Notes: generated by a model from the letters alone, not told the origin. A stretch of 64,000 bases of DNA from Apostichopus japonicus (GCF_037975245.1 NC_092574.1:11619213-11683212); one strand, 5' to 3'. Positions 51,006 to 64,000 are shown, counted from the stretch's first letter. Made by a program: numbers and translations.

Positions 51006-54000
51006 GTTTAAACTGAAAACCGGGAACATTCATTATTAGGCATTTGGCTTGCCATATGAGTATCAAGCGTAATAGCTGTTCCTTCCATGGGATTCGTGAT
51101 TCACATTTAAAAGGAAAGGGGACTGGGGTTGCGAATGAATTAGTTAGAATTCGTGCCCAGGCTATATATTGGGTGACTTATCCTTAAAAGTATCACAAAT
51201 ATACATCATGACACAAACACACTTACACACGCATGAGAGCCAAAAATACGCGACGCATCGTCAAATTGATAATAGAAATTTTTGTATATTTCTGCAACAA
51301 ACAACTGGTGAACATTAAACTATAACTATACCAAATCAGCAGTTAACGAGCATATTGCGCTTAAGTATCATCCCGGCCTGCATACCATTAACTGTGACTC
51401 ACAGTTAATGGCCCGTTAGCTGCTCAAGTTAAACATGCACCTTACATATTTTGCGCGAAAATCGTCTCGAAAGTTACCAAATTTAGCAAAAGGAGGAACG
51501 TTTTCGTCAGCAGAATGGCTTATTATCTAACGATAAGTCATATAAACGTGATATGTATTACATATGCATTGTTCATGCATAAAGGTCACGTCGGGCTGCC
51601 TCAGTACTGCGCAATAAGTGTTAATTTTCGGGATTACTGACCACCCCTTACACTGTTCCAGTGTGCGAACGCCGTTTGATGCACACATCAGTCGCACATG
51701 TTCGGTTAATAGGTTTATAGGCTCCAGTTTGGCGACTACGGTTTGTCCTTAAGTTGCAAAATGGTTTCCGTTTGCTCCTTGAATCTCAAACATCGGTTGT
51801 TAAAACTTCTACCCAAATATGCTAGGTAACTCACACAATATTTGTCAGCCATATATAGTCCTGTTTTACTGCCTCATGATTTATCTAATCTCACAATCAT
51901 ATCGAGGTAATAAACGGATGATTTGGATTCACGAAGAGCAATGAAAAAGGCGGCAATATGTTTGATATCAATTCACCTAAATATTTGATTATACAATTTC
52001 ACATGTAGTTTAGGCCACCTTGCTTAAAGTCTCTTAGTGAACCATTCACCTCGCAGTAGCTGTTGTATAGTGAAATCGTTATGACGATCTATTGTTTCAT
52101 ATCAAAGATTTATATGGTTAATGTTTATTTCCAGTTGCCATCGGAATTTGATTATGCGTAATATATCAATCAGAAACTAACATTGAAATATGTCATATTA
52201 CTTCAGAGGTCTTTCTTAATTGTTTCATTGCAAGACGTTAGGTAAATAACACACCTCGTATTATGTTGACAAACTCCGGTGCAATTTTACTGTTTTAAAA
52301 ACTTTCCTGCATTTAAATACAGAATTTGCCCCTACTTGATACTACAAGTCATAGTTTTACTTAATCAACATGATTAAAGTTAATCCAAACCCCTCTTTAA
52401 TCGCATTCACCCTAGTTAATCCTTTCAATAATGTTTAGAGAACAAGTTACAAAACTGGTTTAAAAGGTGAGTTTTGATGTTGATCTATTTCCCCATATTA
52501 ACCTGTCAGCCCATTCACTAGCTGTTGTGAGTTTCGTCTCAGATGACGTGGATTCAGCATTTAGTTGAAAATGTATACTTTTAAAGTAAATCTTATTTGT
52601 AAATATGTGAAATAATTAAGTATTTTTGTTAATTACTTAATGAGATGTCTTCTTTGTCGTCTATATGTAGACCTGATTCGTTTTAAGAGCCATCTAAAAT
52701 AACAAAGACGCCTTTATATCATGAAAAGTTCATATTCGCGTATTTATTGTATTGTTATATAAGTCGGCACATCTTAAATGTTTCTATATTCTTCGTCAAC
52801 TTGCATTCTCAAAGAAGATTTTTAGTACATATTCTTATATTTAGTACATGATCATAGAACCATCCCCTAAGAGCGTATGTGCCCAAATGCTAAAGGATAG
52901 TTGCGACATATTGCTAATAATTTAAGTAAAGTGTAGCATAAGTTAATCTTCGTTAGCCGAAATAAAGATAAACTTCATATTGAAAAAGAAATGCGCTTCG
53001 TAAGAACACCAAAACATGCATACTTTGGTCTCGTTCTGCCAACACATACTTTCAATTGGTCGTTCTGCGTTCAAACGGATAGGTACAGAGTACGTCAAAA
53101 CAACGGATGCTCCTCTTGCAGTTTTTTTTTTTTGGAAGATATTACTCTGTTAAAATTCTTTTAATAATTGAAGTTAACTTCTGTAGTAATTAACGCGTCA
53201 CATTCAGTTTTTAGATACGAAATCCGGCAGAGAGAAACAGATCGCTTAAATTGTTTAGGAAATGAAAACTTTTTAAAGATTCTTTTGAAGTCTTATTGTA
53301 ACCTTATTGTGTATTGGACTTTTATACAGTACATATAGGTTGTTATAGAGAACGTGTATGTGTATACTTTTATGTAATATCTGGTGCGTTTGTTAATGCA
53401 GTATGCATGCGTAAAGCTTAACCAGCTCGCTTTCAAGTATATAAGGGTAGAATTAACAGGAAAGCTACCAACTCATGTTAATCAGCATTCTTGAAGCATT
53501 CAGTGTAAGGCATACAGAATTTGCTATCTGCAGGTTAATTGTGACGAATGACGAGGAAAGATATGAGGATTGAGGCTTTCGGGGCGTTTGGGCCTTGATA
53601 GATACGGGGAAAGGAAATGTCGGTTCCTGCCTGGAATCATGGAAATTTATATTTACCCCTTTTGCAGTTTGTTTGGAAAAAAAGAAGCTCATAGAAAATA
53701 GTTTTGAGAAACATTACTTTATTGTCAAAGACAAAGCTATATAACTATAGCACTGTTCATGAGATGTTTAGCTACCCACTCTACTACCACTTACACATTT
53801 AAAAAAGCTCGATTAATTAGTTTTCAAAAAATCATCGAATATCTACTTCAAACTAATAACTAGAAATATAGATTTCCACCTTCCGGTTGCAGTTTGCAAT
53901 CTCGCTCATTGGTCCCAAAGTGATACATATCCTTAATTGACCTTACCTCTCTTGATATATCCTATTCATGGGATCAAACAAACGACAAAACGACACATTG

Positions 54001-54248
54001 ATTTATAGCATGGCGACATTAGACTTAAAACAAAACTGCAGATTATTTATTGAAAGCAACTCTCCGTTCTCTTGTTATAAGAGGAAAAGAAATACAATGA
54101 AATCTAGGAGAAGTTGTAAGACGTGCTACCCGGCTAAGTTTAACTCTAAAATTATGGATAAAAGTGATTGGAAAATAGATACCAATACGAGCTGCCACAT
54201 ATTCTCTAACTAATTTTAATTCCACGTTGCTGCTTCAGGAGTTAAAAT
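51006..54248. other. Spacer downstream of the complement gene, no gene recognised
   Basis: AT-rich sequence between the SUMO promoter side and the 3' end of the complement-like gene. Only short open frames are present. It may hold the complement gene's 3' UTR near its right end. Confidence 0.45.
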
Positions 54249-57200
54249 TCAACGCTTTTCAATTAGTTGCAGCCACTGTTTCCATCGCGGATAGGTATTC
54301 GGACTTCCCTGTTATATTTTTTTCTCCAACGTGTCATAATTGAATTGTTGTCAATGACGTAGCGATACCTACAGATTAATAAAAACAGAGGTTTAGACGG
54401 TTGATGGTAGTATAATGAGATGTTGTGATACTGGACCTAAGCATTTGTAATTTACACCCAATAAGTAGTGATTACCATCCACAAAGTATACATTATACTT
54501 TGTTGCAGTGATTAAGGATTATACTATAGCTAGCAAGGAAGCGTCTGGCAGACAACGCTTACATTTCTAACCAATAAGTGAGCTGTTGGTGTTAAAAATA
54601 GCTGCAGACATGTTCGGGTAATTTTATTTCTTTTGAAACTAAGGGAAAGTTTTCTCTTCATGATATCAAAATCTCATGTCTTATTGAAGTAAAGCACGTA
54701 AAGATATAGCAAGGATACACTGAAAAAGAGGCATTTGCGTACCAGCATTGAAGACCACACTGTATTCATATTATTCGTGGTGATTCCGGGAACAAGGCAA
54801 TTTTCCTATGTGTGATATAACTGTTAGTCGAAATGTTACTATCACAAGCATTATATATAGTCATGACTTATTTCACAGAGTATCCCAGTAGTAGGAAGTA
54901 CGACATGTACTTGTTATCTTATTATCACATATGAAGATTTTGTTTTAAACACTAGACATTGTTGATGGTTACTTATTTCCACCAGACAAACTGTATACTT
55001 TACTCAAATACATTTATCACATGCTTATATCTTTTCTTCTAAAATGTTAGCGGGTTTTACTTGAAATGTTTCAACGAAAAGTTCACAATTAGACATCATA
55101 AATTCAACAGACAGACAAGATTAAGTAGTATATATGGTATTTCCCTAATGTTGCGGTCCATTACTAAAGTAACAATAATAAACTTTCAATTTATACCAGT
55201 ATTTTGCCCTTACCTGTCTATTTGCAAGAAAAGTAGCTACAATATGCTGTTAAGCGACATGTCTTCGCAAATGTGTAAAACAAATTCAGTTTGTCAACGG
55301 ACAACCCATCTAATGAAATTCAAAGTTCGCCTCTTGTCATCGTTATATATATGTTACAGTATTACGTAACATAACATATCATGTAATGCTTCGTTGGAAT
55401 CTACATACACTCACCCTTTAACCGCACCATTCCCGTCTGGCTTTGTATACTCCAATGTATTACTGCCAATTAACAAGTACTGCCTAATTCTTATATCGGG
55501 ACAACGACAAGCTCTGCTGAGCCAGAACTCACGAGAGTCATGGATATGGACATCTCTTTCATCACCTATGGAATCGAAAGAAAGGCTTGTAATTAGATAT
55601 CATTTTCTGTGGAATACTGGAAACATCATACGAATGGCAGCATTAGTTAAAACCCTTGATGGTTGAAATGTATAAATGTCTTCAAATATATACAGAAAGT
55701 TAAGCTGGCGCACGTATTGGACATCATGAGATATCGCAGAATTAATTTCAAAAAATTGTGTTGATTCTGTGCAACTTCGATACTGTTATAAAACTAAAAT
55801 CAGACAAATCATAAATCGTACCAAAATCAGACAATTTCGATAGCAATGAGTGTAGCAAGTCAACACATGGGCTGCGATCGTTTATAACATCTGGTTTTTG
55901 GTTCCTGTGCGATTAAAGTCTTCTTTTTAATCTTTTGTGCTTATTTAATTTTCTTGGTTTCCATTTAAGGCTATTGTTGTCAAGACCACAACTATACTCA
56001 CTGCAACGTGGAATTGATTTCAATGCTAACTTCTGGCTGCAGATTCAAGTTTACAGATTGCTTTGGTATCTGTCGGTTGTTTCGCACAGTATTTCTATAA
56101 TAGTCGTTGCTTACTATTACAGAGGACCATCCAACATACAACGAAGTTAATACGTTGAATGGCAGCAATTAGTAACCAAATTATACCAGCAAGTCTAGTT
56201 TTGAACTGTACAAATTGGGTTACCACCACTAGCATTTTATAACACAATATAGCATTTAAATATTGTTGTAGTAATGTTGAATTTCCTCCATAAATCCGTC
56301 TGCAAATGTCTTTTTAATACTGCATAAACATTCAAATTATTAATTGTCGGCACAGCGAGTGGTAAGTCATAGCCTTTATACTTTCTGGTTTATTTTCAAG
56401 TAATTCAATGTTTGAATAATGCTGTGTCCAAAAATGTCAAGGCAACGAAAGTTTCTCTTTCGAATGTAACTTAATTAGTGCTATCTAAAAGATGTTCATT
56501 TGGTGAACGAAACTATATATTTCGTACTATTTTTAACGTATATTTCCTCCATTTGTCATTTGTCATTACCTCTCTTAATTGGATCCAAAATAGTTGCGTT
56601 GACGACTTTGTATCCGTCTTCCTCTCGTATGTTCGTAACCTGCAAATAGTACACTAAACGAAGAACAACAAAAGACATCGAAATATTATGAAAAAATATC
56701 TTGGACATGTTTTGAATAGACTGCAGGATAAACAAACACTATGGTACTGTGATAATTTTCAATATTTTCTGTATACAGTCAAAACGCTAATAATTTCTAG
56801 TCAAACTCAAGTGTGCGCTACCATGCTATTTGTTGCATCATCACTACTTGCAAGCATCGAACTAAAGGATAAACTTGAGACAGAATTTTAGTATGGATGG
56901 TTGATAATCCAACAAGAAATGCAATAATTTCAACGGCTGGTGTTAATGTTATCGGTTTTCAAGAAGTTCACTTTTAAAATATTTTGAAATGACCAGAATA
57001 TATAAGTCGCACATTCTGATGACTCAACCACTATAGAAGTTATGTATCTGAGACCATATCTCCTTGAAAAATTAAGTCGTACATTCTGATGACTCAACCT
57101 CTATAACAGTAATGTATCTGAGATCCTAATTTCCTTGAAAAATTTAGTCGTACATTCTGATGACTCAACCACTATAGCAGTTATGTATCTGAGACCATAT

Positions 57201-58972
57201 CTCCTTGAAAAATTAAGTCGCACATGCTGATGACTCAACCTCTATAGCAGTAATGTATCTGAGATCCTAATTTCTTTGACAAGTTAAGTCGTTCATTCTG
57301 ATGACTCAACCACTATAGCAGTAATGTATCTGAGATCCTAATTTCCTTGATATATTAGGTCGTACATTCTGATGACTCAACCACTATAGCAGTTATGTAT
57401 CTGAGACCATATCTCCTTGAAAAATTAAGTCGTACATTCTGATGACTCAACCACTATAGCAGTAATGGAGCTGGGACCATATCTCCTTGACAAATAACCT
57501 GTGAGTATCTTCTCGCTCACTGTAAGGTGCTAGTGAGAAGTTGCTCACTGTCATACTCATGAGAAGTTGCCCACTGCCTCAATGCTTTCTACTAATTAGG
57601 GATTTCGATTACTCACTGTTGGAACAAAAGAATTTACTCGGGAGGAATCTTCATTTTCTCACTTGCTCATAGTTGTGCAGTTGAGTTTGTGTTGAATACT
57701 CAGACTGCTCACTCTTTAGTAATGTCAGTTAATCTAGTTGGTCACTATGCATTTAGCAAATTCGATTAATGGTAAGGTATTGCGGCCCGTTTGCAGACTC
57801 GTTCCTCGCGTATATATCTCTCACTGGTCCAACCATTAAAGGTATCTCCACTCTTTTCTGGTTTCTCACATGCGCTGTGTTGAAACTGTTGACTTTCGGC
57901 GAGCGTTGCAATACCAACGACCACTTAGAGATTGTTTTTATTAGTAAATGATGATAATGAATAGGATATATTATTATTTTGAAATGAAAATTCATATCAG
58001 ATGTTTAATACTGCTGTGTAGCCCATGGCCAATGTCGATGCTGTGAGGATTGCACACAACGTCTTCAGTGATGATGACAATTAAGGCACATTTGTGACAG
58101 ATGAAAAGATCTTATGTCAAAATATACTTTACCATATGTTTGAGCACTAACACAGGCAGCGATTAATAGTTCACCAGTATCCGGACTATCAAAACAAGGA
58201 GGGCATTCACCTTGAAAGAAGATAGAAAAAGGTGATGTAAACACACGTATTCCCAAAGAACGGTTCCGTGCCAAGTTCGCTTCATACTTAGTGAATGAAT
58301 TCACTCCAAGAAAAGACTGATCACTCCGAACACTTTCAATCGATTTCTCACATGTTTGCAGTTAAGAGTTTATTTTATATTCATAAAGACATATCAAAAC
58401 TGAAGAAGTTAACTCATAAACATCTGTGCAGAAGTATTACTTTACTTTACTTCGATCATTTCAAATGTTTAGCTTTGATGACAGAATGATATTCTTATCA
58501 CTCTTCATTTGCAAAGCTTTAAGAATTAGAATAATCTTGTTGGTTCAATTGATCGATTCAGCTCTAAAGGAGGCATTAGCTGATGTTAAAGAATGACCTT
58601 ATGCCTAGAATGACCTAAGAATGACCTTAGGCAGAATTTAAAAGACTCGAAATGTTATAGTCAAAGACAAATTATTATATGTTACATTTAATGCTGAAAC
58701 TTTGCAATACTCCTTTAATGGTATATATATGATGACTTCAGCTCCTCAGTCCGCACTGTAAGCATAACTTTTAATATTTACCCATTGCTTTAAAAATTAG
58801 AAAAATATTCTAGATTTCTAATGTACCATGAATACGCTTTTTGTGTCCATATGGATGTTTTCATTTTGAATCTTGTGTTGCATCTGAGGTACTAAATACG
58901 ACACAATGGTCGCTGTGTTACACTAAGTAGTCCATGCTCATTAAATTGATGAATTCAGATGTTTAAATGGTC

Positions 58973-59037
<65 letters not shown>

Positions 59038-59473
59038 ATACTAGATGAGACTAGTGGAACACTAGTAGTTGTAACTCGGAGTTTCACGCGTTATAGCGAT
59101 CTTCAGACAACTGGGTGTGTAGTCCTGCTCCCCCCCTGCCTCGTTACTTCCGGGCACTATTCGAAAAGAGAAGGCGAGATTCGCCGGTGTCCTTCCACGC
59201 ACAAAAACTTGGAACCTCAATAAATTCCGGCTAAGGATTTCCTTAGTCTGCTGAAGCACCTTCGGGTGGAAGCGTAATACGAGGTGTATCCTATCATTAT
59301 CTTGAAGCTACCAGTTGTCTGAAGATCGTTATAACGCGTGAAACTCCGAGTTACAACTACTAGTGTTCCACTAGTCTCATCTAGTATCAACATATATTCC
59401 ACTCTGTCCAATGGACATAGAGCACTCTGCGCCAAGATAGACGCCAACCTACTCTCTCTCTCCACCTCTCTCC

Positions 59474-59553
<80 letters not shown>

Positions 59554-62500
59554 GTGTATATGTGTGTGTGATGGTGTAGACATTCATGTGGACGGATAGA
59601 ACTATTTTGTAACGGTCTACAAGATTTGTTTTGTAGCTGGGTCATCCTTCAAAGGAGAATACTCCTCCTGAGAAATGGAGTAGTTTGCTTTCTTATTGCA
59701 CTACTGAAAATCTGTTTTGAGATAACCAAGTTAAGAACGTCTGTGTGGTCTGATTTGCATTGTCATGCCATGTTGTGGATTATAGCCCCAATATTGTCTC
59801 TTTGCTTGTAGGTATACCATAGATAATACAATGGAAGTATGTACATCTCGTAATTAATCTACCAACTATGTTAATGACTTGAATTGTATTTCTTCAGGTA
59901 GATATAAAAGAGATCGTGGTACATTTTAATGAAGCACACTGTTCCAGGTTTCCTTATGTTTTAATGTGGTTGCGTTACAAGTCATGATAAAAAGAAGTGT
60001 GACAAACTGTAGTCTAATGAAATGTTTTTATTACGGGATAAACATTTACTCCGAGAAGGTATCTTTGCCTAGGTACTAAACTGATGTGGTGATGGTGCAG
60101 GGCTTTCCGCGAGAACTCTATTCGAGACAACCCCGCTCCCCCTTTCCCCCTTCCGTGCCCGCCTCCATCATAACAGATGCAACCGGAGATATAACCCCTG
60201 AATGATGCAATAATAAAACATATTTGATTATATTTTAAACTGTAAGAGATTATGACTATAATATATATGATTATAATGATTGAACGGTTTGCATCAGGAT
60301 AGTGCCGATTAAACTGAGCCAATTAGAAGCACAATGGACCATTCATAGAATCGATTTACCTCCCTACAACCGGAATAATTATTCACTAGTGTAGAAAATG
60401 ACGTGGGAATGGCTTTAACCTGCCGGTTAGGATAGTCAGTTGATCCCATGAGGATGTTTTATAGGCCTACTGTCACACGAGGGGTACAAACCTGACTTTT
60501 ACATCACACATGAAATAAATTTCTATCAGCTCAGCCTTTATGACATGGATCGACTTACTTGAAATACAAGTACATTCGTCATCGTTACACAGCGTCTGTA
60601 CAACATTTGAACCTTCCCCTGTATAGAATTGTATGCACTCCTCATCTATAAAAGAACAGATTGAAATGATCATAAAGAAAAACAATTGTGAAAACTCACT
60701 TCGAAACTAATGTGTGATATTTAAATATGCCTATATGATATGAACTACATGCTGTTAATTGTTGACATAAGCTGCCAGTTTGAGCATGATTAAACGTTAA
60801 ATAGCGAAGATGCTTTTCGCAGGCTATGTAACTGAACAAATCATGATCATTATTCAATGCTATAGCCCAATTCAAGTCCTATATAAGACTCTCAGACGTC
60901 TGAATAATTTGTGTAACAGCTGCAATGGACATTGCAAAGGTACACCTGTGATATCATCAGATACGATGTGGAGTAATGATATGAGGCATCCTGTCTCTTA
61001 GAAGGGGGACATCTCCTCACTGACAACCATTCAGTCCAGATATGGGTATCCCTGGGCAATTTATGACCCGAGAGCAATAAAATTAAAGAAATACTAAGGG
61101 GTTTACGAGGCGAACCCCGGAGCTCTGCAGAGACGCTGCTAGAAATCATCGCAGCGTGCACAGAACTGAAAACATACGTGCAAAAGCTATGTGCACAACT
61201 AACGCTACATACAGCCTATTACGTAACAATCCATAAATATGCATAGGGTGCAAACCACAAAATTTGACTTCACTACAGTATTCTTGGAGTATAATATTGA
61301 AAAGTTGGGAAGTGCATGGATAGAAAGCTTAAAAGACCATGTAAGGTTATATGCAAATGTGAACTCGAAAACTTATGCCTGGCAAGTTGTGGCAACCGTA
61401 TACATGTATAACGATTTAATACATTGGCATTGTATTCCATGTGTAGCCTAGTGTAGATACGAGGAACAGAAGCAATTTACAGATACGTTTAACTTAAAAT
61501 CAGGAAAATCATCACGCTTTATAAGAATTATTAGTTACTAACCTGGATCGTAATAGTCATACACTGTAACAGCTGCGTGATGAATGTTGGTGACGTTGAA
61601 TGCACACTCAGCCAGAAATTCAAAGCTTATAGAGCCTTCGCGTTGTATGGGAAAGTATTTAGTATAGAAAATAACTGAACGGTCTGACAATTCATATCTT
61701 GCGACAAAGCTATTGTCTTCTACGACCTGTAATTGGTTAAAAAGTTGCATGGATGAAGTTAACATTTAACTCAAGATAATGCGATCACGTGTTATAGCTG
61801 TATCAATAAATACTTACACAAAAACTTATAATAATAATTATTACAGAGATAATATTAGTATCACGAAAGAAATTATTTACGAGTGCTAGCCTGAAAATTG
61901 GTGTATGTATTACACGAAAGAAATAATTGGCAAAATATTAACCACTTGTGCAGATATGTGATTTGATTCATAAAAGTATTATCACATTTTCAAATATAGC
62001 AATCATGATTTAAAACAAAAACAAATATAGACATGCCACTCAATAACTTAAACTAGAGCCGTTCCAGAGTAGCTGTCCATGAGTTGCAGCAATTTGTCAA
62101 TGAGTTGAAGTTCGTTTGATAACTTATTGGAAAAGATGGAATGTTTATGGTATGACTATAGGCAGTCATATGTCCTAGATCGACAATATCGTTAAATGTA
62201 CGAGAAATCGATTTCTGATGAGTTGCGCACAACTGACAGTTTCCGTTTTCTCGTTTCATTCAAGTTCTATGATTATGATTTGACGAAATCGGCATATGTC
62301 AAATTAAATTGACACCTGACATTTTCTAGCAACTGTTTAAGAGGACTCTATCACATGTCATCCCCATTACGCTTTAGATTGGAAGAAACTGCCATATGTA
62401 CGAGAAATTGACATATGTCAAATAAAATTTACATTTGTTTATTTCTCGCGCTCTTAATGGAGAACGCTTGTCACATCTCAATGTGTAACTTTCTTGACTG

Positions 62501-63395
62501 GATGTAAACTGTCATTAGTGACAGAATTAGACATGTATCGAATAAACTTGGCATTTGTCAGTTTCTCGATGTCTCATTTGGAGGATACATAATTCCTCTA
62601 CGTCGATTTCAGAACTAATGGCACTCTATAGGAAAACCATAAACGTTGATACATGTTCCATATTCAATGATACTCCAAATAATATCTTATCTGTATTATA
62701 TCAGCTGGGTGCGTTTCGCAACTTGATTCATCTTTATATTCCACTCCTCACCAGATTAACTCAATAACTAATACAATTTTGCATACAAGCAATGTGATTT
62801 ATCTCAAGCTTCAAACTGTTTTCGCAATGATCAATAACAACGCACATCGAACAAAGACATGCTAATGTGTACCATTCGTAGGCCTAAAGGTTATCTTAAC
62901 ATGTGTTTGTTGTCGATATTTTTAAACCCTTGTCATGCAGAAAGAAATTGAAACGTAAACTATCATGAGTATAGTCACTGCTCCAGAAACTATAGTTCAA
63001 AGACGGTAAACGTTTTAAAATTGTAGGTTTTGTGATTTATTCATATTTCTGTAGTTTGAGGAAACTGCCAAGGATGTTCTTAAAACAGGCTTGTCTAAAT
63101 ATGGACTACGGTATACTCTCACTATTAATGAGATGTTTTAAACATATACGCTGGTAAAAACATAGCTACCTCGTTCATGCAGTCATTAATCAAACAATGA
63201 TATCAATACTACTGACGCATACTGAACTTCATGCCTCCGAAGAAAATATTACAAATATAAATTGACATTGGTTGATTTTGTCACAACGAGTAAATGATCA
63301 ACATTACCGTATTGCAGCTGTCCTTATCTGGAACAAAACCCGTGAAGAGTCCAAAATCTATAATACCCATGCTGGTGTTGGTGTCGCCCAAATAG
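54249..63395 (-). CDS. Complement C3/C4/C5-like protein, C-terminal part (partial at right edge)
   Basis: A thioester-family complement protein, secreted into coelomic fluid for opsonisation. Exons, minus strand: 63395-63308, 61726-61543, 60645-60559, 58210-58133, 56653-56570, 55565-55415, 54303-54249; phases agree at every join. The first reads YLGDTNTSMGIIDFGLFTGF, matching the C3 segment TMSILDISMMTGF. The next two contain YELSDRSVIFYTKYFP, AAVTVYDYYDP and EECIQFYTG, the MG8 end. CNDDECTCISSECPPC follows, like the CRDELCRC junction leading into C345C. Later exons (TYVYYLQVTNIREEDGYKVV; SREFWLSRACRCPDIRIRQY) match the C345C/netrin-like domain, which separates C3/C4/C5 from alpha-2-macroglobulin. 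The proposed last exon ends WKQWLQLIEKR and lacks the final cysteines of vertebrate C3; its acceptor is a choice between two AGs, so it is the weakest part. The thioester and anaphylatoxin regions lie outside the window. Confidence 0.88.
57000..57490. repeat. Tandem repeat, unit about 70 bp, 7 copies, in an intron of the complement-like gene
   Basis: The block TCTGATGACTCAACC recurs near 57015, 57085, 57155, 57227, 57297, 57368 and 57438. Between copies lie CACTATAGCAGT, ATGTATCTGAGA and CTCCTTGAAAAATTAAGTCG. Two unit variants alternate (GACCATATCTCC and GATCCTAATTTCC), suggesting a dimeric higher-order unit. A looser set of TGCTCACTG/GAGAAGTTGC repeats follows to about 57730. Confidence 0.9.
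58975..59033. repeat. (TA)n microsatellite
   Basis: About 29 uninterrupted TA units abutting the left arm of the inverted repeat that follows. It lies in an intron of the complement-like gene. Confidence 0.97.
59028..59396. repeat. Inverted repeat element, arms about 85 bp, microsatellite-flanked
   Basis: The left arm (59028-59114) runs from TATATGTTGATACTAGATGA to CTTCAGACAACTGG. The right arm (59311-59396) runs from CCAGTTGTCTGAAGATCG to CTAGTATCAACATATAT. One mismatch is visible (AGCG versus AACG). The loop of about 195 bp has no repeats that I recognise. It is bordered by (TA)n on one side, with a (CT)n(TA)n tract about 55 bp beyond the other. Confidence 0.88.
59452..59549. repeat. (CT)n followed by (TA)n microsatellite
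   Basis: A CT tract with two CTCCAC interruptions runs to 59519, then about 15 TA units to 59549. Reading frames through it give only Arg-Glu, Ser-Leu or Tyr-Ile repeats, which are not genes. Confidence 0.97.
62150..62590. repeat. Degenerate tandem repeat with ACATATGTCA/GAGAAATTGACA blocks
   Basis: About four diverged units of roughly 110-125 bp share CATATGTCAAATTAAATTGACA-like, CATTTGTCAGTTTCTCG-like and TCACATGTCA-like blocks. It lies in the intron of the complement-like gene between the exons at 63308 and 61726. No coding capacity. Confidence 0.6.
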
Positions 63396-63943
63396 CTACA
63401 AAAATCAGAACGTGCAGGTTTATGAACGATTTAGTTGGAGGAAGTAACTTGTTTATAATTAACACCGCTATGCACAGAAACAATAGAGATTTGCAATGTG
63501 TCAAATTTGGTCCAAGTGATGTCGGATTGGATAGTATAGGCTAACTACTAATTTTATCAACAAAATGAGCCTTAACCGAACAAATCATTTGTCTCTCAAC
63601 AAAGACACCTAATGCTTTGAATTCTTACCATTCGAGAAACGGGATAACATTCTACTAATTGCAATGTGAATTAAATATTCCCAAACAACTAAAAACGTAG
63701 TTTTCTATTCCACAACCATCATGTACAATTTTATCGTTTCTTCATGTGCCATTCAAAAGTTATTTTTACCTAGCATTGTATGTCAAGTTGTTATATTCGT
63801 GTCCGATATACCTCTCATTTTAAATATATATTTGGGAGGCTTTCCTTTCACAGAAATCAACTCGAATATTCTTCAGTGAAACTCGTTAGCATGTTTTAAG
63901 AGAGTAATGACGTCAATTTCACAAGGAAATATGTATATATATA
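63396..63943. other. Intron of the complement-like gene
   Basis: The exon at 63395-63308 begins in mid-codon after an acceptor, so the gene continues to the right. I see no further complement exon before the window edge. Confidence 0.5.
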
Positions 63944-64000
63944 CAGGGATGTGCCCAGGATTTCCTGAGTGCCGGGTATACTGATCACCGTCCTTTAGTC
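63944..64000. mobile_element. Left end of a CAGGGATGTGCCC-type element, cut by window edge
   Basis: CAGGGATGTGCCCAGGATTT and the following TCCTGAGTGCCGGGTATACT match the left end of the element at 4462 with few differences. Only the first 57 bases are in the window. Confidence 0.75.

Noticed and set aside
59217-59645. Open frame with long Arg-Glu repeats
   Set aside because: It is only the (CT)n/(TA)n microsatellite read through and crosses the inverted repeat.
54249-63395. Alpha-2-macroglobulin rather than complement
   Set aside because: MG8 is followed by the CxxxxCxC junction and a C345C domain, which alpha-2-macroglobulins lack.
63272-63544. 90-codon plus-strand open frame
   Set aside because: It is antisense to the clearly homologous complement exon at 63395-63308.

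Overview
This window is eukaryotic, AT-rich and intron-rich, and almost certainly comes from an invertebrate deuterostome. An echinoderm, perhaps a sea cucumber, is my best guess. The reasons are the spliced genes with GT/AG boundaries, a complement C3/C4/C5-type gene, P2X7-like and THAP-type transposon pieces, and the very frequent TAGGCCTA palindrome. No bacterial operons, plasmids or CRISPR arrays are present. I rebuilt the genes by hand by joining exons whose phases agree and whose products match known families.

Layout. (1) 1-18.1 kb, minus strand: the 5' two thirds of the TFIIIA gene (GTF3A), zinc fingers 1 to 7 in eight exons, running off the left edge. A 121-bp tandem array lies at 1-1.23 kb. 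The intron between exons 5 and 6 holds a 7.65-kb TTAA-flanked DNA transposon remnant carrying a P2X7-C-terminal-like pseudogene (plus strand) and a broken THAP-type transposase (minus strand). A 1.6-kb hAT-type element with its own 8-bp target duplication sits inside it, and a third element sits inside that. (2) 18.1-23.8 kb: the divergent spacer between GTF3A and PRPS, holding a 1.47-kb foldback (inverted-repeat) element and two hAT-type miniature elements with perfect 8-bp duplications. (3) 23.8-27.8 kb, plus strand: a complete seven-exon ribose-phosphate pyrophosphokinase gene, with a SINE in intron 2 and a LINE tail in intron 5. (4) 27.8-35.3 kb: mostly non-coding, with a degenerate TGACCT-rich tandem repeat. 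(5) 35.3-38.8 kb, minus strand: a four-exon gene for a 128-residue secreted cysteine-rich/EGF protein that I cannot name. (6) 42.5-43.4 kb, plus strand: TOMM5, two exons. (7) 45.9-50.3 kb, minus strand: a complete five-exon SUMO gene convergent with TOMM5; a degenerate array of TAATCC-like motifs lies just upstream. (8) 54.2-64 kb, minus strand: the 3' part of a complement C3/C4/C5-like gene (end of the thioester-domain region through MG8 and C345C), running off the right edge.

The genes do not form a pathway. They are housekeeping genes (5S rRNA transcription, PRPP synthesis, mitochondrial import, SUMO modification) beside one immune gene and one small secreted protein. The most unusual content is the layered transposon complex inside GTF3A, where a P2X7-ballast-like domain gene travels with a THAP transposase remnant.
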